Shown here: in pieces, positions 60,501-62,903 of the stretch
Layout of the letters: every line of letters begins with the position of its first letter
How positions within the stretch are numbered: position 1 is the first letter of the stretch
Assembly (NCBI GenBank): GCA_026874595.1
Contig: CM049308.1
Coordinates: forward strand, 80,520,124-80,584,123
Reading direction: 5' to 3'
DNA length: 64,000 nucleotides
From: Sipunculus nudus
Lineage: Eukaryota; Annelida; Sipuncula; Golfingiida; Sipunculidae
Program-made: the position numbers and the translations under genes
Notes under the pieces: model-generated
Databases searched by the model: none
Told to the model about the DNA's origin: nothing
Seen by the model: only the letters and a program-made list of their open reading frames with translations

Positions 60501-62632
60501 ATTATCACACTTATGCTCAGCTAATTATGCTAATTAACCCTAAAACACACCTACACAGAAGGCTTTGCATGCCTATGGTAGCAAGAGCCATTTATAAGAC
60601 TACTGAAGTTGCAAAGGTTAGTCAAGCATGATGTCCCATTGACTGACATCATCAGCAGGAATTGCTTTATCTCTATTTTGCAGTGATGAATATATTACAA
60701 TCATTGTATAGTGTTTTGCCATACTTTGGATTATTTGTCTTATACAGATTCAGTGCAAGGTAAGACATTCTTATTCACTTGTCAGTCAGCGGAATAGCTT
60801 CTGCAACCTTTGGCCTAGAACTTTTTTATACTGTCTTATTTGTATAAAAATATCTAGGAATAACATGCAGACAAGGTTACTGGTGCAGACAACAGGTGTT
60901 CTGTTTGGGAGAGTCGCCCAAATTAGGCAAATTTTGCACCTGCCAGGTGATTAAATTGTAACATTGCCATCAGTAACTTGATTGGTTGCCTTCAACTGCT
61001 TTGCCCATGATTATTCATTGAATGAATATGTGATTTAGGTCACACAGAGTTTATGGTTAGGTCATTTGAGAACACCCCTCCCATGGTAAAGTCCTCCTAA
61101 TCACTAAAGATCAAATCATGCAGAGACCAAACCCCAAGGACTGTTCATAGTTCATACTGAGTTCATTATGTGTTTATGAGCAACATTGAGTTCCTGCTAT
61201 GCTTTGTATAATGTAGTTTCTACCAAGGATATTCTTTGTAAAACCTTGCATTGTTTATATTATATATGTCACTATTTAATATCAAAATAAGCATATCATA
61301 CTTCATGAAATATAGTGTTTTCTTAAAGAAAGCTTTGTAAAGAATGTATCTTTGGCAGAACAATATTATAATATTTTAGAATTTACTAACGTGAGTGTTT
61401 ATCCATACATTCAGGCAAATCACATATGAGAACACATTTGCAGAGGTTTCAATGGTTTTTCAATTCAAACATATTCAAAATTAAAGCATTTTCCTGAATA
61501 ATGTACCTACCAGCAGCCAGGTTGGACTTTACTGCGAGCCTGCTATTGAGTAGGGTATAGGTGTGTGGTATATGGACCAGCAGACGTAACAAGTAGGCCG
61601 CTGTGGTACAGTCCTGAGGTTTTGTACTGCAGGCCAGCTCCAGACTCGCATCCAGCAGCCCAGGCAGGTGGCTGTCATCCTTAAAACATAAGCATGAAGA
61701 AGTCACAGACTCACCTTTAGGTAACCCCCCCCCCCCCCAAAAAAAAAACATGACTGATGAAAAACATGTAAATGTCTCTTTTTTTATGTGAACATGACGG
61801 CTGTTAGCAAACACGCACAAAGAGACTGATAAAAAATAACAGAATACAAAATAATTAAGCTGAAGGCAAACTTGACTGAATCAATTATTGATAGCTCCTG
61901 TATATATATTATATAAAGGTTAGAGGAGCTGCAAAAAACTGTCAATTATACACCTATAAAATTAGCCTTAAAAAATAGTTTCTTTACCATTATGCTTTGT
62001 AATGCCCATAAAGTAAATTGTCTTAAAGAACAACGCATATTCTTTAACTAAACCTGCATCATATGCATACCTTCATTACCAGGCAATGGACTGGGAGCTT
62101 CGTGAGTATGTTGTAGACCTCAATCTTATTGGTTTCAAAGGTATCGGTGAAACATTCAAGAAGGGTCTGAATCCTATCTGTTGTCATGGCAACAGGGATC
62201 GAAAAGAGCATACTCTGATCATCTGGAAAAGAGGAAATATCACACCATATGAAATGAAGTAAGCTGATATGTGAAATTTCATCAATTAAATGTTCCAAAT
62301 AGTTTCGTGATTGCCAGATTAATATGTAAATATTCCAGAAATTTAATGAAATTCTGTTTTACTTAAATTATTATTAACAATATAGATGTATATCAAAATC
62401 ATCCCCATGAGAGAACTATTGAAACTATTTCCAGTATTTATGTTAACAAGTCCGTTTCTTGTTACTTTCCATAATGAGTAAAATGAGAGATATGAAACCT
62501 CTGACCTCTTTCCTGACATCCCATAATACTCAGCATCATGCCCAGCAGACTGACAGCTGTGGTGCGGCTTGGGAAGGCTGCTGCAGGATGAAGCTGGGAG
62601 AACAGCAGCTCATATAGCCAGTCCAGGAATTC
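2960..62632 (-). CDS. THADA: THADA orthologue (Trm732-like, DUF2428), partial gene of 22 exons
   Basis: Seen: 22 minus-strand exons joined by GT-AG introns with consistent phase, about 1,050 codons, at 62506-62632, 62071-62222, 61511-61679, 60156-60321, 59392-59528, 58597-58823, 57967-58076, 57385-57517, 56923-57045, 54319-54441, 53679-53770, 53259-53345, 52632-52763, 51920-52088, 50540-50646, 49646-50141, 48806-48889, 46872-46912, 46091-46163, 37804-37960, 16540-16665 and 2960-3087. The spliced protein follows vertebrate THADA block by block, as remembered. Family knowledge: THADA/Trm732 is a helical-repeat partner of the FTSJ1/Trm7 methyltransferase for 2'-O-methylation of tRNA position 32; fly THADA has been linked to SERCA and energy storage. 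Odd: intron 20 is about 21 kb and intron 21 about 13.5 kb, both packed with repeats. The N-terminal part (before 62632) and the extreme C terminus are not in view. No in-frame stop or frameshift was found in exons 1-21, so the gene looks functional. Confidence 0.93.
3400..3957 (+). repeat. AGCTGA-hairpin family, diverged copy
   Basis: Shares 'acaacagagcctctaaaaa', 'atttcagattttaaaagatt', 'catgctgtgaaaatt' and a tail 'acagacaatggatcgtaact', ending near 'gatgacttatagtaagctga'. The (CGGA)n tract is reduced to 'acagacagagggacaaca'. Confidence 0.65.
3958..5508. other. Intron 21 sequence without recognised element
   Basis: AT-rich non-coding sequence. A tRNA-like stretch near 4330-4370 ('gtggctgactcagtgataag') may be an old SINE relic but lacks a convincing B box. 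Confidence 0.4.
5511..5674. mobile_element. Tc1/mariner-type MITE (CAGTGAAACC ends)
   Basis: 164-bp unit starting CAGTGAAACC and ending GGTTTTACTG: inverted ends with one mismatch. It is flanked by TA on the left and a mutated CA on the right, as expected for a TA target duplication. The interior carries repeated 'gtggtcac', 'gaggtggtcat' and 'aggaggtcac' strings. No coding capacity. Confidence 0.7.
6184..6930 (-). other. GC-rich coding-like island, unassigned
   Basis: Clearly richer in GC than its surroundings. On the minus strand, 6343-6184 reads MPRLLSALLSEVNGCISIIQ then ELSEWSYQLLAQPYL between an 'attag' acceptor-like and a GG|GTAGTG donor-like site. A second stretch after a good acceptor 'ggtccctcttcag' near 6751 reads YSLYGDMLARHVVLLALSLR to a stop near 6591. 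Neither fits the phase or order of THADA exons 21-22. They could be alternative or terminal exons, a nested gene or a decayed retrocopy. No function assigned. Confidence 0.3.
6931..7719. other. Intron 21 sequence, nothing recognised
   Basis: AT-rich, no long open frame supported by homology, no terminal repeats noticed. Confidence 0.4.
7720..9748 (+). repeat. AGCTGA-hairpin family, 5' end plus tandem double copy
   Basis: The 5' end has a perfect 12-bp palindrome GACCCATGGGTC (7726-7737) followed by 'acattgctcagctgaatttt'. The body is duplicated: 'tggactgcttgacaatgtaa' occurs at 8303 and 8975 (about 672 bp apart). The first copy lacks the tail. The second carries a (CGGA)-like tract (9652-9703) and a terminal AGCTCAG hairpin (9714-9744). 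Confidence 0.75.
9749..10689. other. Intron 21 spacer with inverted 'gatgcggg' strings
   Basis: 'ggttctcaggcacttctcaatgcgggcggg' near 9759 is mirrored by 'ggcggtgcctgagaaccata' near 10041: inverted ends about 300 bp apart, possibly a small foldback element. A 'gacagacagaca'-type tract follows near 10213-10268. Nothing coding seen. Confidence 0.45.
9758..10070. mobile_element. Possible foldback/MITE with GGTTCTCAGGCAC ends
   Basis: Left end GGTTCTCAGGCAC..GCGGGCGG and right end CGGGCGGTGCCTGAGAACC are inverted repeats, about 310 bp overall. The interior is T- and A-rich. No clear target duplication was identified. Confidence 0.6.
10690..16355 (+). repeat. 43-bp minisatellite, about 130 units
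   Basis: Head-to-tail 43-bp units with the core 'aaggactccttaatgttcac', then 'cacaatctttctgttctcta' and a CACA/CATA link. Variants: TTCTGTTCT/CTCTGTACT, CACC/CATC/CAAC, CACAAGG/CATAAGG and rare 5-bp insertions (CTCGATCCTTA). Because 43 is not a multiple of 3, short frames of 71-96 codons recur every few units; these are not genes. The block near 11.15-13.14 kb is repeated at 13.14-15.12 kb. Confidence 0.98.
11154..15127 (+). repeat. 1,987-bp higher-order tandem duplication inside the minisatellite
   Basis: Unit-by-unit variant order is the same at an offset of 1,987 bp: for example the frames at 11894 and 13881, 12195 and 14182, 12582 and 14569, and the rare variant 'aatgatcacc' at 13011 and 14998. 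Only scattered substitutions separate the copies (one CAA/CGA codon difference near 14514). The offset equals 46 units of 43 bp plus 9 bp from small insertions. Confidence 0.93.
16540..16665 (-). CDS. THADA: THADA exon 21 of window
   Basis: Reads KKTFEVWTSLLQLLLDEDQE, then VREAATSAVQQLKHL, the counterpart of 'LALWKCVLTLLQSEEQAVRDAATETV'. Acceptor acattttcag, donor CAAG|GTCAGT, ending in phase 1. It is isolated between a 43-bp minisatellite (190 bp downstream in transcript direction) and a palindrome-bearing element. Confidence 0.88.
16934..18965 (+). mobile_element. Hairpin-ended element with paired GGTGGCGCCACC palindromes (copy 1)
   Basis: Begins CTAGAATACGGGTAGTCGAC with a TAGTCG/CGACTA hairpin (16946-16962). 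It has about 6 internal units of roughly 280 bp, each with two palindromes: one followed by 'tgtcataaaatc' (e.g. 17640, 17920, 18480), the other by 'attttttgtgtatg' (e.g. 17790, 18350, 18630). The right end has a GGC tract and a hairpin (18933-18962, arms GTATCCGC-AAAAC with one bulge), ending GGATACAAT. A second copy at 54679-56138 has the same ends. No transposase is encoded. Confidence 0.85.
18966..21237. other. Intron 20 segment, nothing recognised
   Basis: Several minus-strand open frames (e.g. 20016-20261) lack family resemblance. THADA exons 20 and 21 join in phase and in homology, so no exon is missing here. Confidence 0.45.
21238..21640 (+). repeat. About 60-bp minisatellite, 6-7 diverged units
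   Basis: Units contain 'gtttggctaacattgggtat', then 'ggcttttatgataatttg' and 'gttattct' at 59-61 bp spacing (e.g. near 21268, 21380, 21502, 21562). Degenerate echoes continue to about 21870 ('tttggctgatgttacaatg'). Confidence 0.8.
21641..22344. other. Intron 20 segment, nothing recognised
   Basis: AT-rich; only decayed minisatellite echoes at the left edge. Confidence 0.4.
22345..22500 (+). repeat. Partial copy of the 62.9-64 kb family
   Basis: 'actagggacattggtcttga', 'actcagatgaatttgtctat', 'ttggtcctgtgaccttaacc' and 'ttgaccttgtgacccaaaaa' match the repeat at 62904-64000 in the same order. Confidence 0.7.
22640..23218 (+). repeat. 303-bp dispersed repeat dimer
   Basis: Two copies in which 'aggtcaaggtcacc' (22754, 23057), 'ttcgaacttgac', 'gagattttgtcgatatacat' and 'gatatcccgctca' recur at about 303 bp. 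The first unit contains the palindrome variant GGTGGAGCCACC near 22914. The right end is 'acggacgccagacggacagc' followed by 'cagctaagctaaaa'. Confidence 0.85.
23740..24140. other. GC-rich island bounded by 'tgcctgtgaaagag' direct repeats
   Basis: 'tgcctgtgaaagag' occurs near 23743 and 24123, about 380 bp apart, flanking a GC-rich interior open on both strands (98 codons minus, 65 plus). It could be an insertion, a retro-copied fragment or an old duplication. No protein family recognised. Confidence 0.35.
24480..24550. repeat. (AT)n microsatellite
   Basis: About 35 uninterrupted AT dinucleotides. Confidence 0.97.
25310..25520 (-). mobile_element. Possible tRNA-derived SINE
   Basis: Read on the minus strand, TGGCTGAAAAGG (25510-25499) resembles a pol III A box and GGTTCAAAACC (25470-25460) a B box, about 28 nt apart. 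Mature tRNA pairing is absent, so it is not a tRNA gene. The body and end points are uncertain. Confidence 0.35.
27772..27912 (+). repeat. 70-bp tandem dimer
   Basis: 'gatcagctgggctgacataa' at 27776 recurs as 'gatcagcttggctgacataa' at 27846. Both are followed by 'caagctac.gggaaatgttg' and 'ggtcaacatg'. Confidence 0.85.
30018..30660 (+). repeat. About 145-bp tandem repeat, 4-5 units
   Basis: 'gagggct..agacctattgaa' at about 30021, 30169, 30311 (degenerate), 30455 and 30580, each followed by 'acagacctgtcagaattcca', 'atatggcca' and 'tgattttctttc'. It ends about 150 bp upstream of the non-LTR retrotransposon in the same orientation. Confidence 0.85.
30800..33545 (+). pseudogene. Degenerate non-LTR retrotransposon (APE endonuclease + reverse transcriptase)
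   Basis: Pieces in order: endonuclease start IATWNAHGLKNKIKSV and VCITETW (about 30817-31040); LLVDFNARTVN (about 31219); SDDPSDHFPLSCSL (about 31374); RT pieces ITPCEVQKAINEMKRGKG (about 32054), YRGISLLNTVGKLFTKIL (about 32278) and PTAFDSV (about 32501); then GLKVNLGKTKVMFF (about 32591), DYRYLGVIF and PVLLYGSELWGYE. Stops and frameshifts are frequent. The interval between AFDSV and GLKVNLGK is only about 70 bp, so the catalytic Y/FxDD motif is deleted. Inactive. Clade not assigned. Confidence 0.88.
32865..33537 (+). pseudogene. C-terminal remnant of the retrotransposon ORF
   Basis: Two longer open stretches, 32865-33308 (147 codons, starts within PVLLYGSELWGYEICK) and 33319-33537 (contains KHKQALARLRCSCHDLIIEK and GRY), correspond to the region downstream of the RT in many non-LTR elements, ending in the 'LxxxRxSxHxLxIExGRY' pattern. 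A frame break lies between them. These are parts of the relic above, not host genes. Confidence 0.8.
33556..33606 (+). repeat. 24-bp tandem dimer at the retrotransposon 3' end
   Basis: 'aattaaatatgatccgcccc' occurs twice at 24-bp spacing (GATCCG at 33571 and 33595). It is likely the tandem 3' tail of the element in place of poly(A). Confidence 0.7.
33607..34629. other. Intron 20 segment, nothing recognised
   Basis: AT-rich. A pyrimidine-rich run near 33790-33830 and 'acatagtatccgcccccgtt' near 34168 (an echo of the hairpin-element 3' end) are the only notable strings. Confidence 0.35.
34630..35280 (+). repeat. 310-340-bp tandem dimer
   Basis: Shared in order: 'aatgggcaaat.aagaatt' (34663, 34973), 'caggaatgtcatcaaggaat' (34711, 35031), 'gcacaaatgaacc' and 'cagtgagaggggtgg' (34904, 35246). 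Spacing drifts from 310 to 342 bp because of indels. Confidence 0.85.
35281..36211. other. Intron 20 segment, nothing recognised
   Basis: AT-rich, with a short (AG)n(AC)n microsatellite at about 36028-36052. No gene supported. Confidence 0.4.
36212..36249 (+). repeat. G-rich tract with quadruplex potential
   Basis: GGG-A-C-A-GGGG-TT-GGGGG-T-GGG-T-G(15): more than four runs of at least three G with short loops. A second pure G run lies at 36374-36394. Confidence 0.9.
36374..36394 (+). repeat. Poly(G) run
   Basis: Homopolymeric G of about 21 nt, 125 bp after the previous G-rich tract. The length may be affected by sequencing error. Confidence 0.9.
36395..37803. other. Intron 20 segment adjacent to exon 20
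   Basis: Nothing recognised. A short purine-rich run ('gagaaagagagaaggaaaaa', about 36890) and ordinary AT-rich intron. Confidence 0.4.
37804..37960 (-). CDS. THADA: THADA exon 20 of window
   Basis: Reads EASDQVKDLLDRTVDWMRQQ, then CSEIIGENAVLLLQDPQDIL. It matches the region before 'LWKCVLTLLQSEEQAVRDAA'. Acceptor attttcag, donor TTGG|GTGAGT, phase 1. The following intron is about 21 kb. Confidence 0.87.
38659..40208. mobile_element. 1.55-kb non-autonomous DNA transposon with 27-bp perfect inverted ends
   Basis: Left end 38659-38685 (TACCGTAGATCCGCG, then TTTTGCCGCCGC) is exactly the reverse complement of 40182-40208. If TA is the target duplication, the inverted repeat proper starts CCGTAG. 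Sub-terminal 'gtgcggccatta' occurs twice (40087, 40161). The interior holds two copies of a roughly 270-bp repeat: 'gctagttccgtaatc' (39263, 39528), 'gacggttcgg.caccat', 'tatattatgatcagca' and 'aattagcca.g.taaaggcg'. No transposase frame. Confidence 0.92.
39258..39790 (+). repeat. About 270-bp direct repeat dimer inside the 1.55-kb element
   Basis: Two diverged copies, starting near 39260 and 39527, share the order of motifs listed for the host element. Divergence is substantial, so the dimer is old relative to the intact inverted ends. Confidence 0.8.
40226..40720 (+). repeat. Palindrome-bearing tandem repeat, about 3 units
   Basis: GGTGGCGCCACC at 40226 followed by 'agtctggttgccaagaaaac'; variants 'ggtggcaccaactgtctggt' near 40501 and 'agcaccaccagtc' near 40656. 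Each is followed by 'aagatgg', 'ttcagacca' and 'cagatatgag.aattttca', the same word order as the 17-kb and 55-kb elements. Confidence 0.8.
40720..41515 (+). repeat. About 360-bp dispersed repeat, two copies, GGATACAATAAAT end
   Basis: 'ccattagtttt.gacttataatgct' (40729, 41083), 'gtcaggtggcaatgat', 'aagatctt', 'tattcaaggtcaaggtcact' and 'aggtggtgccaccagtt' (41169) recur. The right end is 'tctggggatacaataaatgt' near 41487. A truncated copy lies at 56640-56862. Confidence 0.78.
41516..42654. other. Intron 19 segment with a GC-rich open stretch at 41985-42290
   Basis: The + frame from about 41985 reads through RRHRVTHRICDYRFIIGEGR and GSGHQIWPDDGAYDGTF to a stop at 42290. It is richer in GC than its surroundings but has no recognised family and sits antisense within the THADA intron. 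Possibly a repeat or retro-fragment. Confidence 0.3.
42700..43260 (+). repeat. About 125-bp palindrome-derived tandem repeat, about 5 units
   Basis: 'ttattgtaggtggcaccatc' and its variants occur at about 42725, 42830, 42953, 43079 and 43207. Each is followed by 'agtcttgtatac.atgaagct', 'atctgagatgtacacatatg' and 'tttcaggctgatat'. Palindrome halves are eroded (GGTGGCACCATC, TGGCACCACC). Confidence 0.82.
43870..44765 (+). repeat. Palindrome-derived repeat, about 150- and 290-bp periodicity
   Basis: 'tgcaggtggcaccacaaa', 'gtaggtggtgccaca' and 'gatggcgccaaaataagctc' near 43878, 44168, 44318 and 44619. The intervening 'catgtgacca.tttgcataaa' and 'tgctagctc' recur. The right end is 'gttgcgccatcgcataagct'. 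Confidence 0.75.
44766..46090. other. Intron 19 segment, nothing recognised
   Basis: AT-rich intron between the repeats and exon 19. Confidence 0.4.
46091..46163 (-). CDS. THADA: THADA exon 19 of window
   Basis: Reads RDEESCAAFRLLSKTLPSLY then KLYQQ. It corresponds to 'ERSEIQSVALRLASKVI'. Acceptor ctatttacag, donor CAG|GTAAAG, phase 0. An 8.1-kb intron follows. Confidence 0.82.
46872..46912 (-). CDS. THADA: THADA exon 18 of window (41-bp microexon)
   Basis: VAKHLLDIATSTS between acceptor attttcag and donor CAG|GTATTT. It is too short to stand alone. Support comes from phase continuity with exons 17 and 19 and from resemblance to the family 'EFLIWTMDIAS' helix. Confidence 0.78.
46913..48805. 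other. Intron 17, no recognised element
   Basis: AT-rich; short direct echoes such as 'acatgaacactcatggaaac' (48546). The + frame at 47649-47918 has no family resemblance. Confidence 0.4.
48806..48889 (-). CDS. THADA: THADA exon 17 of window
   Basis: 28 codons: AMGVLLNNMKVTVFPWKSAT then AETFSPVQ, aligning with vertebrate 'CKILKILHCMDPGEW'. Acceptor atttacag, donor CAG|GTATCA, phase 0. Confidence 0.8.
49045..49377 (+). mobile_element. Compact AGCTGA-hairpin element (near complete)
   Basis: Left end 'acaagggacccaagggttat' then 'cccagctgaaaatgcc'; right end 'ataactcagatgacttagtc' then 'agctgagctta'. About 333 bp with both termini, inside intron 16. The (CGGA)n tract is reduced to 'aatggatggactgatgaatg'. 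Confidence 0.72.
49646..50141 (-). CDS. THADA: THADA exon 16 of window (longest exon)
   Basis: A 496-bp exon with 165 open codons. It begins RKNMCPVTRTAFVEMV (compare 'RQNPCLVTRAVYIDIL') and includes LEKVLQLCLRSSCYEVQLAA, a HEAT-like helix pair matching 'LLESAFPEVRSLTLEALLE'. Acceptor gtctctccag, donor CAG|GTAAAG, phase 0. An internal CAG|GTGTCA is a weaker alternative donor. Confidence 0.9.
50540..50646 (-). CDS. THADA: THADA exon 15 of window
   Basis: Reads IHHLLYECPHLPASIREEVA, then MVKMKDELWLSS, in the position of vertebrate 'VFHLLQAY...KLWLAKRQNPCLVTR'. Acceptor ctgttatag, donor AGCAG|GTAATA, phase 2. Confidence 0.85.
50844..51254. mobile_element. Tc1/mariner-type MITE (CAGTAG ends)
   Basis: 411 bp, starting CAGTAGAGCGTCTATTATAC and ending in the reverse complement of CAGTAGGGCGCCATTTATCC. 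It is flanked on both sides by TA (50842-50843, 51255-51256), as for a TA target duplication. Sub-terminal 'tttatccgaa' strings recur. Lies in intron 14; no transposase. Confidence 0.8.
51255..51919. other. Intron 14 remainder
   Basis: Nothing recognised apart from a short GT-rich run ('gtgtgtgtgtatgg') 10 bp from the exon 14 donor. Confidence 0.4.
51920..52088 (-). CDS. THADA: THADA exon 14 of window
   Basis: Reads CSPVFKTRLMAARAIQPLV, then NFIHGVILQ, matching 'CxxSPVYxxREMAARALVPFV...NHIHGTLLQ'. Acceptor tttcaccag, donor CAG|GTGAGC, phase 0. Confidence 0.92.
52632..52763 (-). CDS. THADA: THADA exon 13 of window
   Basis: Reads HLHPGLYPTLLVLGRLFPSV, then LNLAAFIPYVIR, the counterpart of 'RHPSMFLLLLVLERLYPS...FVPFIMR'. 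Acceptor atttacag, donor AAG|GTAGGT, phase 2. Confidence 0.9.
53259..53345 (-). CDS. THADA: THADA exon 12 of window
   Basis: Reads MTGRVFFHRFPSLYQFLLDQ, matching MTGREFFSRFPxLYPFLLxQ. Acceptor tctttccag, donor TTGG|GTAAAG, phase 2. Confidence 0.93.
53679..53770 (-). CDS. THADA: THADA exon 11 of window
   Basis: Reads IRNSSTLLFSALVTRIFGVK followed by RSKDDLSRKN, near-identical to the family block RNSSTLLFSALITRIFGVKR. Acceptor cttgcag, donor CTG|GTAAGC, phase 2. Confidence 0.95.
54319..54441 (-). CDS. THADA: THADA exon 10 of window
   Basis: Reads VHALNILRALYRDTRLGD, then FPFIADGMKAAISGFASQTW. This is the diagnostic block that identified the gene (vertebrate form: VHALNILRALFRDTRLGE). Acceptor tatttcag, donor CTT|GTGAGT, phase 0 on both sides. 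Confidence 0.96.
54679..56138 (+). mobile_element. Hairpin-ended element with paired palindromes (copy 2)
   Basis: Same ends as 16934-18965: CTAGAATATGGGTAGTCGAC with a TAGTCG/CGACTA hairpin (54691-54707), and at the right GTATCCGCAAAAC..GTTTTGGTGGATAC (56105-56134) ending GGATACAAT. It has about 4 units of roughly 280 bp, against about 6 in copy 1. Palindromes are partly eroded (GGTGGTGCCACC, GCTGGCGCCACC, GGTGGCTCCACC). Located in intron 9. Confidence 0.85.
56640..56862 (+). repeat. Truncated copy of the 40.7-41.5 kb repeat
   Basis: 'aacctattcaaggtcaagat', 'gttatctcgctcgcaag', 'cctctgcatttttag', 'ctgaaaccacag' and 'ctagggataaaataaatgta' match 41296-41505 in order. Confidence 0.72.
56923..57045 (-). 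CDS. THADA: THADA exon 9 of window
   Basis: Reads ALVTTEPAQTGRRNFKWLME, then ELLSLTKEDD. It matches 'ALLxSEPKKGR..LL...M.ELxSLA' of the family. Acceptor taattgtag, donor AAG|GTAACA. 41 codons, phase 0 on both sides. Confidence 0.9.
57385..57517 (-). CDS. THADA: THADA exon 8 of window
   Basis: Contains LQELNNLPRQLIQDIMNDI and ESKLCATRRSAGVPFYIQ, the most conserved DUF2428 signature (KLCATRRSAG-PFYIQ). Acceptor catgtcag, donor CAG|GTAAAG, phase 0. Confidence 0.94.
57967..58076 (-). CDS. THADA: THADA exon 7 of window
   Basis: Reads LKSVCQFFIKQLLESRHRGA and then FELASAGFVKMADMLWR. It is almost collinear with the family core 'QHLLQSRHRGAFELAYTGF'. Acceptor tttccag, donor GGAG|GTTAGA, phase 2. 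Confidence 0.92.
58597..58823 (-). CDS. THADA: THADA exon 6 of window (start of DUF2428 region)
   Basis: Contains EYLVVCCWRSIKEVSLLLGQ, the hallmark 'LVCCWRSMKEVALLLG' of the family, followed by DNGGLVSIDD. The acidic linker before it (SEEERELLKGADES) is much shorter than the vertebrate linker as I recall it. Donor GAC|GTAAGT is strong; the acceptor (cctaattttaag) has a weak pyrimidine tract. Confidence 0.9.
59392..59528 (-). CDS. THADA: THADA exon 5 of window
   Basis: Acceptor cttttttgcag, donor CTGG|GTGAGG. Reads SEVKSDIRWGQLISDIIMIC and then VSPIVSNSSPEGNVPED, matching the conserved 'VxPVIQSSSPEGLIPxD' block of THADA. Ends in phase 1. Confidence 0.9.
60156..60321 (-). CDS. THADA: THADA exon 4 of window
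   Basis: Acceptor tgttttag, donor CTCAG|GTAGGA. It contains NTWSNRSLVTLQILVKEQKE and then ILHAAATKPMYPTLHCIRYL, equivalent to the vertebrate 'LLQAAASFPMYGxVHCI' block. Ends in phase 2. Confidence 0.87.
61511..61679 (-). CDS. THADA: THADA exon 3 of window
   Basis: Starts DDSHLPGLLDASLELACSTK and continues QDCTTAAYLLRLLVHI, a helical-repeat pair with a conserved 'A..LLRLLV' pattern. Acceptor ttttaag, donor GCTG|GTAGGT, ending in phase 1. An alternative donor 4 bases downstream would break the phase with exon 4. Confidence 0.82.
62071..62222 (-). CDS. THADA: THADA exon 2 of window
   Basis: Acceptor ttttccag, donor AAG|GTATGC. The split Asp codon completes the phase-1 end of the previous exon. 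It reads DQSMLFSIPVAM, then LLECFTDTFETNKIEVYNIL, then TKLPVHCLVMK, matching the family block LLDCxTxxFEE...DLLMKLP. Ends in phase 0. Confidence 0.88.
62506..62632 (-). CDS. THADA: THADA exon 1 of window
   Basis: Reads EFLDWLYELLFSQLHPAAAF, then a TTAVSLLGMMLSI helix. It resembles the THADA segment with a WLxELLF block just before the 'LLxCFTxxFE' block. Acceptor ttacag; donor GAG|GTCAGA; ends in phase 1. Upstream exons should lie beyond position 64000. The 3' half is well supported; the exact donor is inferred from phase agreement with the next exon. Confidence 0.85.
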
Positions 62633-62903
62633 CTGTAACAGTAATACACTGATCAGGCCTCCCTGAACATGTGAATGTAGCTAGGCTTATGATATAAAAA
62701 GGAATCTCTTTCCAAGATGGTGTTTGGTTCTGCTTCTTTCACCAACAAATTTTAATGCTTGATCTGATTGGTCAGAAAAATACTGTAGCACATAAATGTT
62801 GTCCTTATTTTACAACTAATCAAATCAAATGGCTCTAATATCCCCTTGTCATTTGTCTTTACATTCCATGTATTTCCATATATGTCTGGCATAATCTCAA
62901 ATA

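Larger units (their letters stand above)
57046..62505. other. Introns 1-8 between exons 9 and 1
   Basis: Introns of about 0.28-1.19 kb. The larger ones (57518-57966, 58077-58596, 58824-59391, 59529-60155, 60322-61510, 61680-62070) show only AT-rich sequence, a C(10)A(9) run at about 61727-61747, and a decayed 5' end of the AGCTGA family at 57252 ('acaagagacccacgcg', 'atgctcagctgac'). Confidence 0.5.
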